From contig NW_019774624.1 in assembly GCF_001039355.2 (NCBI RefSeq), positions 1,674,957 through 1,738,956 on the forward strand: DNA of 64,000 nucleotides. Direction: 5' to 3'. Each line of letters begins with the position of its first letter. Within the stretch, counting starts at the first letter, position 1. A program made the translations under genes and the position numbers. The notes below the pieces were generated by a model. It ran no database searches, was not told the origin of the DNA, and was given only the letters and a program-made list of their open reading frames with translations. Of the stretch, positions 30,542 through 42,700 are shown piece by piece. The DNA is from Lingula anatina. Taxonomy: Eukaryota > Brachiopoda > Lingulata > Lingulida > Lingulidae.

Positions 30542-33500
30542 ATGGCGGAAGGAGGCAAGGACGACGAAGACAATCCCTTTTCATTTAAGAAATTCGTGAA
30601 GAAATCTAAAGCAGGGAGCTCTAGAAATAATCCTAGAGGCCATGACGAAGAGGACTTCGATATATTTGATGTTCCCGATGTTCCTTTATCTACCGAAAGT
30701 CATAAAAGCAAGAAAAATCAACATGTTGGTGGGTGGACCTGAAAAGTGAAATTCACAACATTGTATTTTTAAACTGATCAGCTGACTATGTGTACACTAC
30801 TTGATAAACTTTGATGACAGTCAGTTTTATTTACGTCATTGATGTGAAATGTCTCCTTGATATACTAACGGCGTTATACTTTAATATATTTAATTGTCGA
30901 TTGATTATTTAATATTATGATTATTTCAATTTTGTGGAATATCCATCATAACTAAGACGATGATGTTCCCTTTTTATTTTTGAGAGAATTTTCGTACAAG
31001 AATAAATACTTAATTTCATGAGTTATGAAGGAATGAGATATCGACGTAAGGTACTTTTATTTGAAAGTTTTATCATTTTTCAAGATCTGAATTGGGGAAA
31101 AATAAGTAGCTTTGTAGGATATGTGGTCAAAGGTAATGTGGCTACGGGCATTTTCAGACGTGCATATAGTATATCTTTAAGTATTGTGTAGATTATAAAG
31201 AAAGTTGGTTTGTTATGTTACAGAAACAACATATATATTTTACTTTGAAATGCATACTTGTGGTCCAGTATGTATTTAGGAGGCAGACCATATCATACAG
31301 TTACTTTTTCCTTATGTTTTATGTTTGTTTGTTTTTTACTGGAAATGTTTTAAATTTTTCAGATAAGACAAAGAAAAAAGATGATGAGGGAAACCCATTT
31401 TCCTTCAAGAAATTCCTTCAGGGTCAGAGTTCATCCTCAAGGCCAAATACACGGAGTGACTCAAGTGGAAACTTTAGTTCAGCGCCACCAGATGTCGCTA
31501 GTGATTTACCAGACTTTGTGCAGGATCAATTTGATAGACAGAGATTAAGAGACAGACCTGGCAGGGACTTAGAGTTACCAGACTTTGCCTTGGATACCAG
31601 TGTGACAAATGCTATTAATTTACCTAGTCCTAATATAGACCACGGCAGTGGCACTAACAGTAATCCAACAATCCCATTGGATATAGATCCAGTTATTCCA
31701 TTGGATATAAATCCACCAATAGACAGGGTTCCAGTCAATGGACATGTGCATGCTGCAGAGACAGGTGCCTCAGGGGGCATAAGTAATGACTTAATTTTGG
31801 GAAATTCTCCCAGAAAAGCTGCTTTACCAGACTTCTTATCGGACAGTGCTCTTGGTGGAAGCCCCCCATTTGGTGGGGACTGGACTACAGAAGGCTTACC
31901 CAATGGAGACAGTATAGCATATCATGTTACTAGTGGAAGTCTAGAGTTAGAAGTTAGGAGGGTGGGTAACTCTCTCAAAGTTTTGGATTTATTATAATAG
32001 ATATTGAATTCAGAAATTGGAATTTTAGAACTTTAAGTGAAAAAGATACAGCAGTGGTAGAGTCATGAATGAAAATTGCTCACTGTGCCTGATTTTTTAT
32101 GTGCTTAAAGCCTGCCTCACATTTGAACAGCTTTAGCTTGCATTTTAGATAATACTGCTGAAATCTAGGATGTATGCTTTTGATGAACTTTAAGATTTTC
32201 TTTTGTTGTTGCTTTAACACTTGCTCTTGTTGTAGTTTTGTCACATGTCATATCTTTGTTTGTTTGTTTTCAGCTCCAACAGGAGAATGCTGCTCTCAGA
32301 CAACAACTGGAGGATGCCAGACAACAGGCAGAGGTTGAGTCAAGAAGGTAATCATTTTTATGTTTTAGTTTTACCCTTGTCATATCTGCATGATTGCTTA
32401 CATTGTGCAGTAGGCTGTAAAATCAGAAAATATGTTTCGAGTAACACAAGGAGTAAATTTGCATGAATTTCATGAGTTTCAGTTTATACATTGCCAAAAA
32501 ATGTTGCACATAATGTGTTCAATTTGACTAATAAGAAAATTTACTGTATATGTCAAATTCAGTTGGTATTTGGCTTTGGTAGTTAAAAGTACGCGTTGAA
32601 CTTGGCCTAAACTGATTACCAACATATTGTTTGTTATACTTGAAAAATAAAAGTGTGCGATCTTTTGTCAGCACAGTTTTGGGAATCTTATAATTTGATG
32701 GCAAAATATGATTTTGAAATAAGTAGTTAAAATTTTTTTATGATTATACCTATAAAGTTTGTTCTTATTAAGAATAAAGTGATGTTTTCGTCAAGTTGCT
32801 TTCGTCATGTTAATGAAATAGAGGTGTCAGTTCGGCATGCAAATCTTTGTATTTCATTCTTTTGATTATTAGTTGAATATATTTCTTAATAACTACCTTG
32901 ATTTTACAGAGTTGCCAAAATTTTGAAAGAAAAAGAAGCCACACAGAAACGTGAGAGTGAGGAGACAGCTGCTTTGGAGAAAATGGTACAACAAGTGGAG
33001 GCCAATCTTGAAACTACAACAGTAAGAAAGTGATATGTTTGTGAGATTTATGAAACAAAAGGATAAAGTAGATGTATCTTCATTTAAAATAAGCAGATAT
33101 ATTTAATCAGTATTACTTTTAACAGTTGATAATCAGAGTTTAAATTAAATTTGCTAACTTAAAATATGAACGAAGGTCATAAAATAGGCTTGGGATTTCA
33201 TGGTTTGGTCAGTGATAACCAAATATTATGGTTGATTATTAATGATGCAATTTGTGTTGTTAATAATAATAATATAACTCATTGGCACTTGATTTTCTCT
33301 GAATCTCCTTTTACAGCAAAGAGCTGTGCGGGCAGAGAGTAAAGTGGCCAGTTTAAAGCAAGACGTCAAAAATTTACAGGTAAAATGTCTCATTTTAACT
33401 CGAATACTGTAGGAAATAAAACGTGCCTCACAATATGTCAGTGGTTTTAACACTTCTGCACAATAATACTAGGATCTTAAAAGATGAATATTTTTCTGAA

Positions 33501-34230
33501 GAGAATAAATGACTTTTTACGTATGAAGCTGAGAGATGCTGGAAAAAGCTATTTCACCAAAATTTTATTTTACAAAAACCTCTGTTATTCAGGGTCAGAT
33601 CTCATCGTTAACAGCAGAGAACACAGCTCTGCGGTCAGGGGACAATTTACATGGTGCAATGAGAGAAAAAGCAAGATATGCCTCAGAACAAATTAAAGCT
33701 GCTGCTACCAATGCTGAACTTTCACTTAAGTAAGTGCTTTTTAGGAGTTTTAAATTTATTGATTCAGAAGTGCAGGTAAATGTGAAGAAGACAATGTTTT
33801 TGTATCAAAAAAACAATGTTTTTTTTTTTTCACTTGGATAAAAATTTGACATGATCATTGTTAAAATTGTGTGATGTAGAATAGCTGAAATAAAAATAAA
33901 CAGAACTTAATGCCCATAAATTTGGAATAGAAAACTATGCCAAATTATGGTGTTGGTAATTGTTGGAAATCATCTCAGGAACAAAGGCATAGCATTTCAG
34001 TATAGAATATCAACATTTCAAACTTTAAATTTGTACGTTATTGTATTAGGAGTGTTGCTAATATGTGTGTATGATGATATTGACCTACTCATCCTTTCAG
34101 GCACCTTTTGGGTGGTGTAGATTCTATGAAACTGGTCGCCAACATGTTGGCACATATCGACATGGTAACAGAACAGCCACCTACAGGCGACTCTGCTCAG
34201 GGACATCATAATCCAGGCACTGGCGAATAG
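30542..34230 (+). CDS. ENTR1: Endosome-associated trafficking regulator 1 (second copy, complete)
   Basis: Exons: 30542-30728, 31363-31961, 32274-32347, 32910-33021, 33317-33379, 33593-33729, 34101-34230, each the same length as in the first copy, 433 residues. It has the same layout: two NPFSFKKF motifs, Asp/Pro-rich middle with LPDF repeats, coiled coil, and conserved C-terminal HLLGGVDSMKLVANMLAHID. Substitutions against the first copy include Ser28 to Arg, Val to Ala in SSVPPD, and Phe to Val in QDFKNLQ. That level suits alleles of a variable species better than ancient paralogues. No extra terminal exon follows this copy. Confidence 0.9.
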
Positions 34231-37200
34231 TGCTGAACACAGTGCAGTGTCTTAACAGTATAGATGACGGATTGAGGAGGTGTTTACTCTCAGAAGTTTC
34301 TTTTTTATTAGGGAACTGGAAAAGAAATATACTGGGGGAGGGGCTGAGAAGGCAATAATCTGTTTTTATGGATGATGCTGTTTTGTTTATGAAATCAAAA
34401 TTATTCCCAGGCAGACTTTCATTATTTCAATTTTATGGTTTAAGTTTGTCACACTGCTGTAATGTGATATTACAATCTTGGTATGTTTTTTTTTCTTTTT
34501 TTCTTTTTTAAGCAGGGCTAATATGATTTATGATTTAGAAATAACTACAGTCTGAATGTGGAGGCAAATGTAGAATGATACTCTTGGTGCTGATGACAAG
34601 TCGATTTTGAGATTTCTTTCTGTTTTGTCCTTCAGGTTTTCCTTAAATTTAACACTGAATTGATTACAAAGTGACTTGACAGATACCCGACTCATTACCA
34701 TCATCTTGTTGTTTAAAATTACACACATTTTAAACCTCAGTTTGCACACAATTGGAGGTATCAATTTGACAAATTTATTCATACTGTACAACTGAGATAT
34801 TGGGCAATGCACAACTGTGAAATCAAGCCATTTACCTTGAATAGCTTGATATTTTTGCATGACAATTTTTACCATTTTGGTCTTTCCTACTTTCTTGTAA
34901 AGTTTGTCAAAAGTGTGGACATTGCATGCAGAGTTGGCTTAATTTTCCCTTTAAAAATGTTTGTATGATTCAAAAGTATTGAAAACTTGTCAGCTCTCAT
35001 GCTTTTATGCTTCCATGAAGTCATAAGTATCAAGATTATTTATATTTTAAGAATCGTCAGACTTAAATAAGAATGCTGAATAAAGATATTATTTACAGAA
35101 ATGATTTTTTATGTTATACCATTTAAGTTTAAAGTACAGTAGTCACTTGGATATCCATCCATGAGAATGACTACATGAAATTTTCAAAAAGAAGCAATCA
35201 AACAAGGCAGATCGGCTCTAAAAGGACAGATCTATATGTCAAATCTGACAGAAGCAGTAAAATTAAAACGTTACTTCAGTTGCACACCTGGAAAATGTCA
35301 ATTTGTGAAAAAATATTAATTCACGAAAAAAAAAAAAAATTCCAGAAAAAAATCCAATAATGTTTGTTTTCATTACTTAAAGAAAAAATCCATTTCAGTT
35401 ACGTTTTTGAACTTGAACAGTATTTAAGTCCTTTTAACCATTCGTTCAAGTGTGTTCATTTTCCTTTGTTCCTTTGTTCATTTTCCTTTCAGTGTTTATG
35501 AGTAAAATTTCAGGAAAGAGAATGGTGAAGACCGACATCTGTCCATAATGGAAGTGTAATTGCAAGGTATATAGCGGATAGCACACAGGGCAACCAGTGC
35601 AGTACAGGAGATTCTGAGTAACTGTCACCCCTACCAAATAACAGACTTTTTGGACAAAGGTTGTTTGCAGAGAACTTGCAAGTGAAAAGATACAATACCG
35701 ACACGGATTTATCATTCGAACATTATTATGAATATGCACAGCACAAGTTACAGAACAATTTTAGAATTAAATAAGCAAAAATAATAAATATTTTAAACAA
35801 TAAAAAATACATAAATAAACAAACATGTTGTTATATAAATACACTTACAGAGATAAAATCGGGAGCCGATCCAAGATGTTTAAAGGATGAGAGAAATTTC
35901 AGTCATTTTTTTTTACTTCTCCATTCTGCCAAATACATACCTTTAGAATCTGATATGTAATTTTTTACCAAAGATTGTAATTTAGATAAGCCGATTTAGC
36001 ATTTAGAAAAGTTGATTGCTAACGTTGAGATAGATTTTATTTTAGATCTTCAGAATGAGCTGTTACTCTACCACAAGCAGGTGATGAGTATGATGACTAT
36101 GTACAGGCATACTGTGTCTGTACATAAAAACAGACAAAAGAGAAACCACAAATTTACAGAACTCATTACACAGTATTTATTGCACAATCTATTTGCAAGA
36201 ATACCTCCTGTAGCACAGAAACTTGCCCATACACTTAATAACAAGCAGCTTATCCATGAAGTCTTGACTGATGGTTACCAATAAGTTACAGAATTCTTTT
36301 TCTAAGCAATCATTTCTAACAGCAATTGAATCAAAAGCTTGTTTACAAGAAATCATTTAAGCACTGAAGAAAGGATACCAGCATCAACATAACATTTTAA
36401 AAGGATAATGTGGGGGGAAAATGAAAAAAAAATGTGGAAGATATATCTCTGAAATTAATTAAACTATAATTCAAAATGTATCATCTTGAGAAGAAAGCCA
36501 TTTGCCAAAGTCTATCTGTCAAAGTTCTATGTATTTTAAACAGCACTATTATGAATAAGAACCCCACTACTTCCTACTTCATAATTGTAAAATACTTTTG
36601 CCATTAACCATGATAAAAAGCCTGCATAAAATGCAATAACTACAATAATAAACCTCATGAACTAAGCGTTTTATGCAAATAAAATTTCAGCCAAGTGCTA
36701 TAACCAATTCCATATGCAGAAAACATCCTTGCGACTTAATCTAAATATTCTGTAAATTTATCATGGATTTTGTGAAAAGGTAATTTGCTTATTAGAAGAG
36801 AATTAACACAATAAAAGACTGCATATTCTAGCAAATTTAGCACTAATGGGTATAATGTTATGTATCTCATGTTATCAGAGAAAATATAGAACAAGAGAAC
36901 ATTTTCCATCATAATGAAGATGCTTATGGGACTTCAGATATGCATAGTAACACTGAAAATTATAAAAGCTATCCTGGGGCTTGATGAGGGGTGGGGATTA
37001 TACATCATCATAGTGATATCTTAATATCACTTCTAATGCTCACATACCAACATGACAAACATAAGGCTTCAAACTGAATTAAAAATACACAGATACTAAT
37101 GAAATATAGATATGAACATGGCATAGAAATAACTCATCAGAGAAAGAAAGTTTAGTATTATAGTGCATACTAAACGATGGCTTCAAGTTATTTTCCAATA

Positions 37201-37561
37201 TGTACAAACTGTTGATCTGTATTGTTCTAACAAGTTCTGATAAAATATAACTTTTTTCTGTATTGTTCAAACGAGTTCTGTTAAAATAGAACCTGCTTTA
37301 TCTAACAACAGCTGTAATTGAGGTTGTACGTACTGAACATAACAGGTCACAGCTTTTTTTTTTTTTTTTTTACAATTTATGAGACATGATTTCTCATGAG
37401 AGGTCAACCTTTTTACACTCTTTACTTTCTATTCAACCTGATATTCGTGACATTGACACATATGCTTATGGCATTAGTTTTCTTTTCTGCAATATAGCAC
37501 CACTCCAGGCACTGCTGAACTCACACACCACTGGTACTAACTGATACATAAGACTCTACGC
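34231..37561. other. ENTR1 3' UTR and intergenic (second copy)
   Basis: Collinear with 17744-21572 but without the palindromic MITE and without the extra terminal exon. AATAAA of ENTR1 is near 35081. The 90-codon ORF at 36012-36284 stays open. No recognised gene. Confidence 0.5.
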
Positions 37562-38698
37562 TCATATTTCAAATCTCAAGAATTCTTTAATTTTCTTGGG
37601 CAAAGGAAGCCTTGTAATGTTATCAGAGCGAGTGTTCCTCAGAATGACCTCACGACACGCATCTTGAAGAGTAGACACTGGAAAGAAAAAATATGCATTT
37701 CATAATATAATTTGGTTCATTAAACAACATTATGTAAGATTTACAATTAAAATATGCACCTGCAGTTTTCTTTTAAAAATTTATCATTACTTTTATTCCA
37801 CCGAATTCTTAGTATTACTAAAAACACAGCATACAAAAATTAGCTTTAAAATTCCAAATGCCTTTACTAGTACCTGAAATTGCTACCATTTTAATATCTT
37901 TTTACAATTTTAGATTTGCACATTTGCTAATCAGTATGTTTTAAATCTACAAAAGAAATTAATTTAGTGCTAATCAAGCAGGGATCATGAGCCCTGAATT
38001 TTACCTGAATATAACTGGATGATCCTGACTTGTTTTGTGGTCCCATAAACATCCACCACAGCATGAACAGGGCCATCTTGATATGGTATGTCCTTTGCAC
38101 AAGCACCTTGGTCTTCCCCATTAATTATAAAGTGCATATCTGCCTTATTTTCCCCTGTCAATACATACACCACACCAATACGACTACCTATGTCAGTGGG
38201 GAGAAAACTCTCGTCTGTGTCCTGTAGCGATACCCCTTGTCTGGGCACGGGACGAAGTAAACTGTTTTTAAAGGTGCCTTTACTGGTATGAACATAGTCC
38301 CCTTCACCAAGTATTGACTTGGGTCTGTGATCGTCACTTGTTTCATCATCCAGTTCAACAGCTGAGTATACACGGTTGTGGGACTTAGTGATAGCAAATA
38401 TCCATGATTTCCCTAAATTGGATAAGTCTGGCAGGGCATATTGTGGCAGTTCAAATCCGTCATTCGGATCGTGTTGTGTTAATCCTATTCTCATATGTCC
38501 ACTCCACCCACGCTCATTTTTTTCTATTTCAACCAGAAATATTTCTCCTGGTTGAAGAGGTTTTTCACTAAAACTGATTGCATGTGCAAAGCTGCTTTCC
38601 CGAAATGCAACTGAATTGTCTTCAAAAAGGCGAATATTTTGTCCATGGTAATTATGAAAGCGAGCCCCAGGCAATGCGGAAAGACACGTCGAGCTCAT
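37562..38698 (-). CDS. NEURL2: Neuralized-like protein 2 (second copy)
   Basis: Exons 38698-38005 and 37677-37562, 269 residues, NHR domain followed by a SOCS box as in the first copy. The NHR exon encodes the same protein in both copies, although its DNA has several silent changes. The SOCS exon has Ala for Val in LQDACREV. The upstream acceptor (ACATTTTAG|GAAACAAG) is kept, supporting the MSSTCLS start. The excess of silent over replacement changes shows both copies have been under purifying selection. Confidence 0.92.
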
Positions 38699-39750
38699 TC
38701 TCACTTGTTTCCTAAAATGTATTGTAAAGAGACTAATTAAACAAAATACATGGGCAGCAGCACTACATATAATATACTGCCAAACCTTTACTTGTACCAA
38801 TCTCTGCCTAAAAGGTATTTATATACTATAATCAAACACAATCTTTCACTGCTAAAATTTTACAAGGAAAAAATTCTCATAAAATCAAGGTTTACGTAAC
38901 AAACTTCCTCAAACACCTGTCACGGACAACCAGGGAAATTTCCAAGTCCATTTTACTACCTTTTACTTCACCAATCAATATTCCGCCCAAAATATGAGTC
39001 AAAATCACCATCTCTGTCATCAAGAAATACCAGTGTCTGAAAAACCAATTAATCATAACGTCTCACACAGAGACGGTCTGTCAAGCACATGGTTTGCTCT
39101 TTGCCATGTTTGCACATTGCATGCAAAGGTCAAATAGTATCCATTTGTCATTTTCTTCACAACAGTTCAAGTGATAATGAGTAATACTTATGTGACATAT
39201 TGAATGAATTCAGACCCTCGTCAGTGCCTCTTCTACTGCCCTCAAGTTGAAGTGGCGGTGAAGAATTAAGATAAGAAAATCTAAATCAATGAATATTCAC
39301 TTCGGAGATTTGGATGGGTACCTTCAACTTCGACATTTGACAATCTTGCAAACATATTGGTACAGTGCTAGACTCAGTGACTGCGATATTCCTAAGAAAT
39401 ATTTCCTTTTCATGATGCATCTTGGTACAAGAAACCTCACTTACCAATCTGACTTTCATTTGCAGAACAACATCCACCAGTTGCGTTCTACACTACAACG
39501 TAACATTCCATTGTTTGCGGTGTGTTTTTTTCATGGAGCTTTTTCATTTCCTAAACTTTGTGTGTTCGGATCTGTAATTGGTTAGAGGATGTGTCCTTGA
39601 TTAATGAACCAATCAAAATTGCTCTAACAAAATCTCACGGAGCCAGTCCCCAAATCGTTTGTAGTTTCGGACAAAGCAGGTGGCGGGATGTAAAGGCGAA
39701 TAAAGAAGGACAGAATGGTATTTCACTGAAATTTCATTTATTTAAACACC
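38699..39750. promoter_or_regulatory. NEURL2/SEH1 divergent region (second copy)
   Basis: Collinear with 22710-23761. CCAAT boxes lie at 39577-39581 (ATTGG) and 39609-39613 (CCAAT). The middle box of the first copy is mutated to ATTAA here. A 4-bp insertion (about 39691-39694) sits between the boxes and the ATG. Confidence 0.5.
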
Positions 39751-42700
39751 ATGTTTGTCGCGCGAAGCATTCCGGCCGACCACAAAGATCTCATCCACGA
39801 TGTGGCTTTTGATTTTCACGGCCGGCGAATGGCAACATGTTCAAGTGATCAAAACGTGAAGGTTTGTACAGAGAGGGCATGGATTCAGTTCTGATGGTGG
39901 TTGAGGGAGTGGGGGTGGTGGTGGTGGTGGGGGGCATATTTTATTTTCTGGGGATCATAAAATAAATGCATTTTCTACCATGCAAAAACACAAGTATAGG
40001 CCTAGTCATGGAAAGATATTATTTCGGTGGACCCATAAAGTAAAAATTAATAGAAAGTTAACAAAAATTAAAAGTATTTTAACTAAAAGTTCATCACCCA
40101 GCCACCTTGTATTCATTTACAGTCTAAATATTTCCTTGTGTTTTGTTTCAGGTTTGGGATTTAGGAGAAGATGGACACTGGACGTGCACTGCTAACTGGA
40201 AGGTGAATTATATTCAGATAACTTGTCCACAGTTATCGCACTTTTACACATGATCATCAGTATGCTATTTCAGTGCTGCGTGGGCTAAGCTGTACCAAAC
40301 TTGGGTGTCAATCACCCCATTTTCATAGATTAGATCGACCTACTTTAGATCGACCTAACTCCCTGGGGGTTCACGCTAAATAGCTGTCAGCTGGGCGGAC
40401 ACGAAAGTTAATTATCCCCTTACAGCTTGTAGTAGGCGGGACGGACATTTAAGTCGGATTATCTGAAAGTAATCTAGTGAGACTCCCCGCGGGGATAGAT
40501 CGATCTAAAATCTATGGGAATAGAGCCAATGAATCAGTATATAAACCATCCCAAACAACATAGAATACCACACAGGTCTACTGTAATGAAAAAAAAAAAT
40601 TAAGAAGTATTTTAACAAATTTAAGAAAATCCCCCTATACCAATATATGCCATACTGTTTTTATTCAGTATTACATTGAACATGATTAAATGCAGCTAAT
40701 GCATAATAGACCTTTTTAGAGAAATAACATTTATTAAAATTTCAGCAATGAATTGTCTATTAAACACCAAAGTATAACCTTTTCAAATCATTGAAAAAAT
40801 ATTATCCTAAATCACATTTTTGCACTGACTATGTTTTGTTGTAAAGTACATATTTGTTATCAAGATGCAACATTTATTTATTAATACAAAAATTATGCAT
40901 TCAGCTTGATTTTCAGAAATTTCAGGTGTTGTTTTTTTTATGTTATTAACAAAATGTAGCTTCAAAGGGTATAAATACATTTCGTTTTAGAAAATTCTAT
41001 GAGTGTTTACTGCTGTATGTAATTAATTATCATAGAAATGCTTAAAAGGCGTTACGTTTATCAATTGTGTCAGTTACATCAAACTTAAATGATTGTATTT
41101 TTGTATTTTTTTATTTATTATTATTTTATTTAATTAATTAATTTATTTTTTCACTTATACAAATAAGCAACAAATCATTGAAATACAAAGTGACAGCGGT
41201 ATTAGCTGTTAACAATTTGACTTTGTAGACCCACAGTGGCTCTGTCTGGAAGGTCACCTGGGCCCATCCTGAGTTTGGTCAAGTGATAGCAACCTGCTCA
41301 TTTGATAGGACAGCAGCAGTGTGGGAGGAGCTAGGTATGTGATGTCATATGTTACATGGGGTATTTGAATGACAGCAATAAAGGAGGAGTATATCATGTG
41401 TCACAGTGAATGGACAGCAGTGTGGGAGGAGCTAGGTATGTGATGTCATATGTTACATGGGGTATTTGAATGACAGCAATAAAGGAGTATATTATGTGTC
41501 ACAGTGAATGGACAGCAGTGTGGGTGGAGCTTGGTATGTTAATCATCCATTGTAAAATAGTATTGGGATAGTTTTGAGTGTAAAATATGGACTTTGAGCC
41601 TCATTTTTTTTCCATATCAATGTTTAAATAATCATTACTTGTATGAAAAATAAAAACAAAAATTGTAAAAGAGAGCCCGTTAGCCACTTCTACCTTTTAC
41701 TAGTACTACTATTTTAGGCTTCTGCTTCCAGCTGAAAATATATATATATATATATAATGATTTTAAATGATTAGCAGATTCCTTACATAGAGGATAGATC
41801 ATCTAATATTGTAAATAATTGGATTGGCTTCCAAAGTCCAGCTATAAAAATTAAAAAAATTAGACAGTGCCAGAGCTCATCATGTAGTATCACAGCTGAT
41901 ATGCAATATGTTAAAATTTCTATTCCTGGATTTAACCCTTTGCTCATTATATTGTAGTTGGAGAATCTACAGAACATGGGCAGAAGAACTGGGTCAAGAG
42001 GACCAGTCTGGTGGACAGCAGAACCTCCGTCACAGATGTCCAGTTTGCTCCCAAACACTTGGGGCTACAGTTGGTAAGTGGACCCAGCAGCCACTTGTGA
42101 ACTGGCATAATTTACTTTTTGTGTAGGCTGAGGTTTTCTCCTCTATATAGAATGCCATGTTTTTTATTCTTTGTGAATTCCTCAATTAGTGAAAGAGAGA
42201 AAGTAGATATTTATCCAAGGATTTTTTTTCACATAAAGGATGATAATGAAGGCAGGGCCTAAAATTTCTGATTTACTTCCAGTAATTTCAGAAATAATGC
42301 ATTTGCATTTAATTGGTATGAAACTAAAAAGAGTGGAGACAGACACTATCTTGCATAATTGGCAGTGGGTTGCCATATTGTTGCAGAAGATTTAAGTTTT
42401 TATTTATATTTTATTATTTTCATTTCCACTTGTTTTTATGGAAAGTCACTTGCTCAGTTTATGTTATGATTGTTAGAATGAGTTATTTTTAGTGTGACTT
42501 ATTTTATTATATACCTGAAGGCCACATGTTCAGCTGATGGTATTGTTCGGATTTATGAAGCACCTGATGTGATGAACCTCAGTCAGTGGTCGTTACAACA
42601 CGAGATATCCTGTAAACTCAGCTGTAGCTGTATATCATGGAACCCTTCCAGGTAAATGTAGGGGCGTGCTGAAAGCATTGTAATTTTTTTTCCAAGTCCC

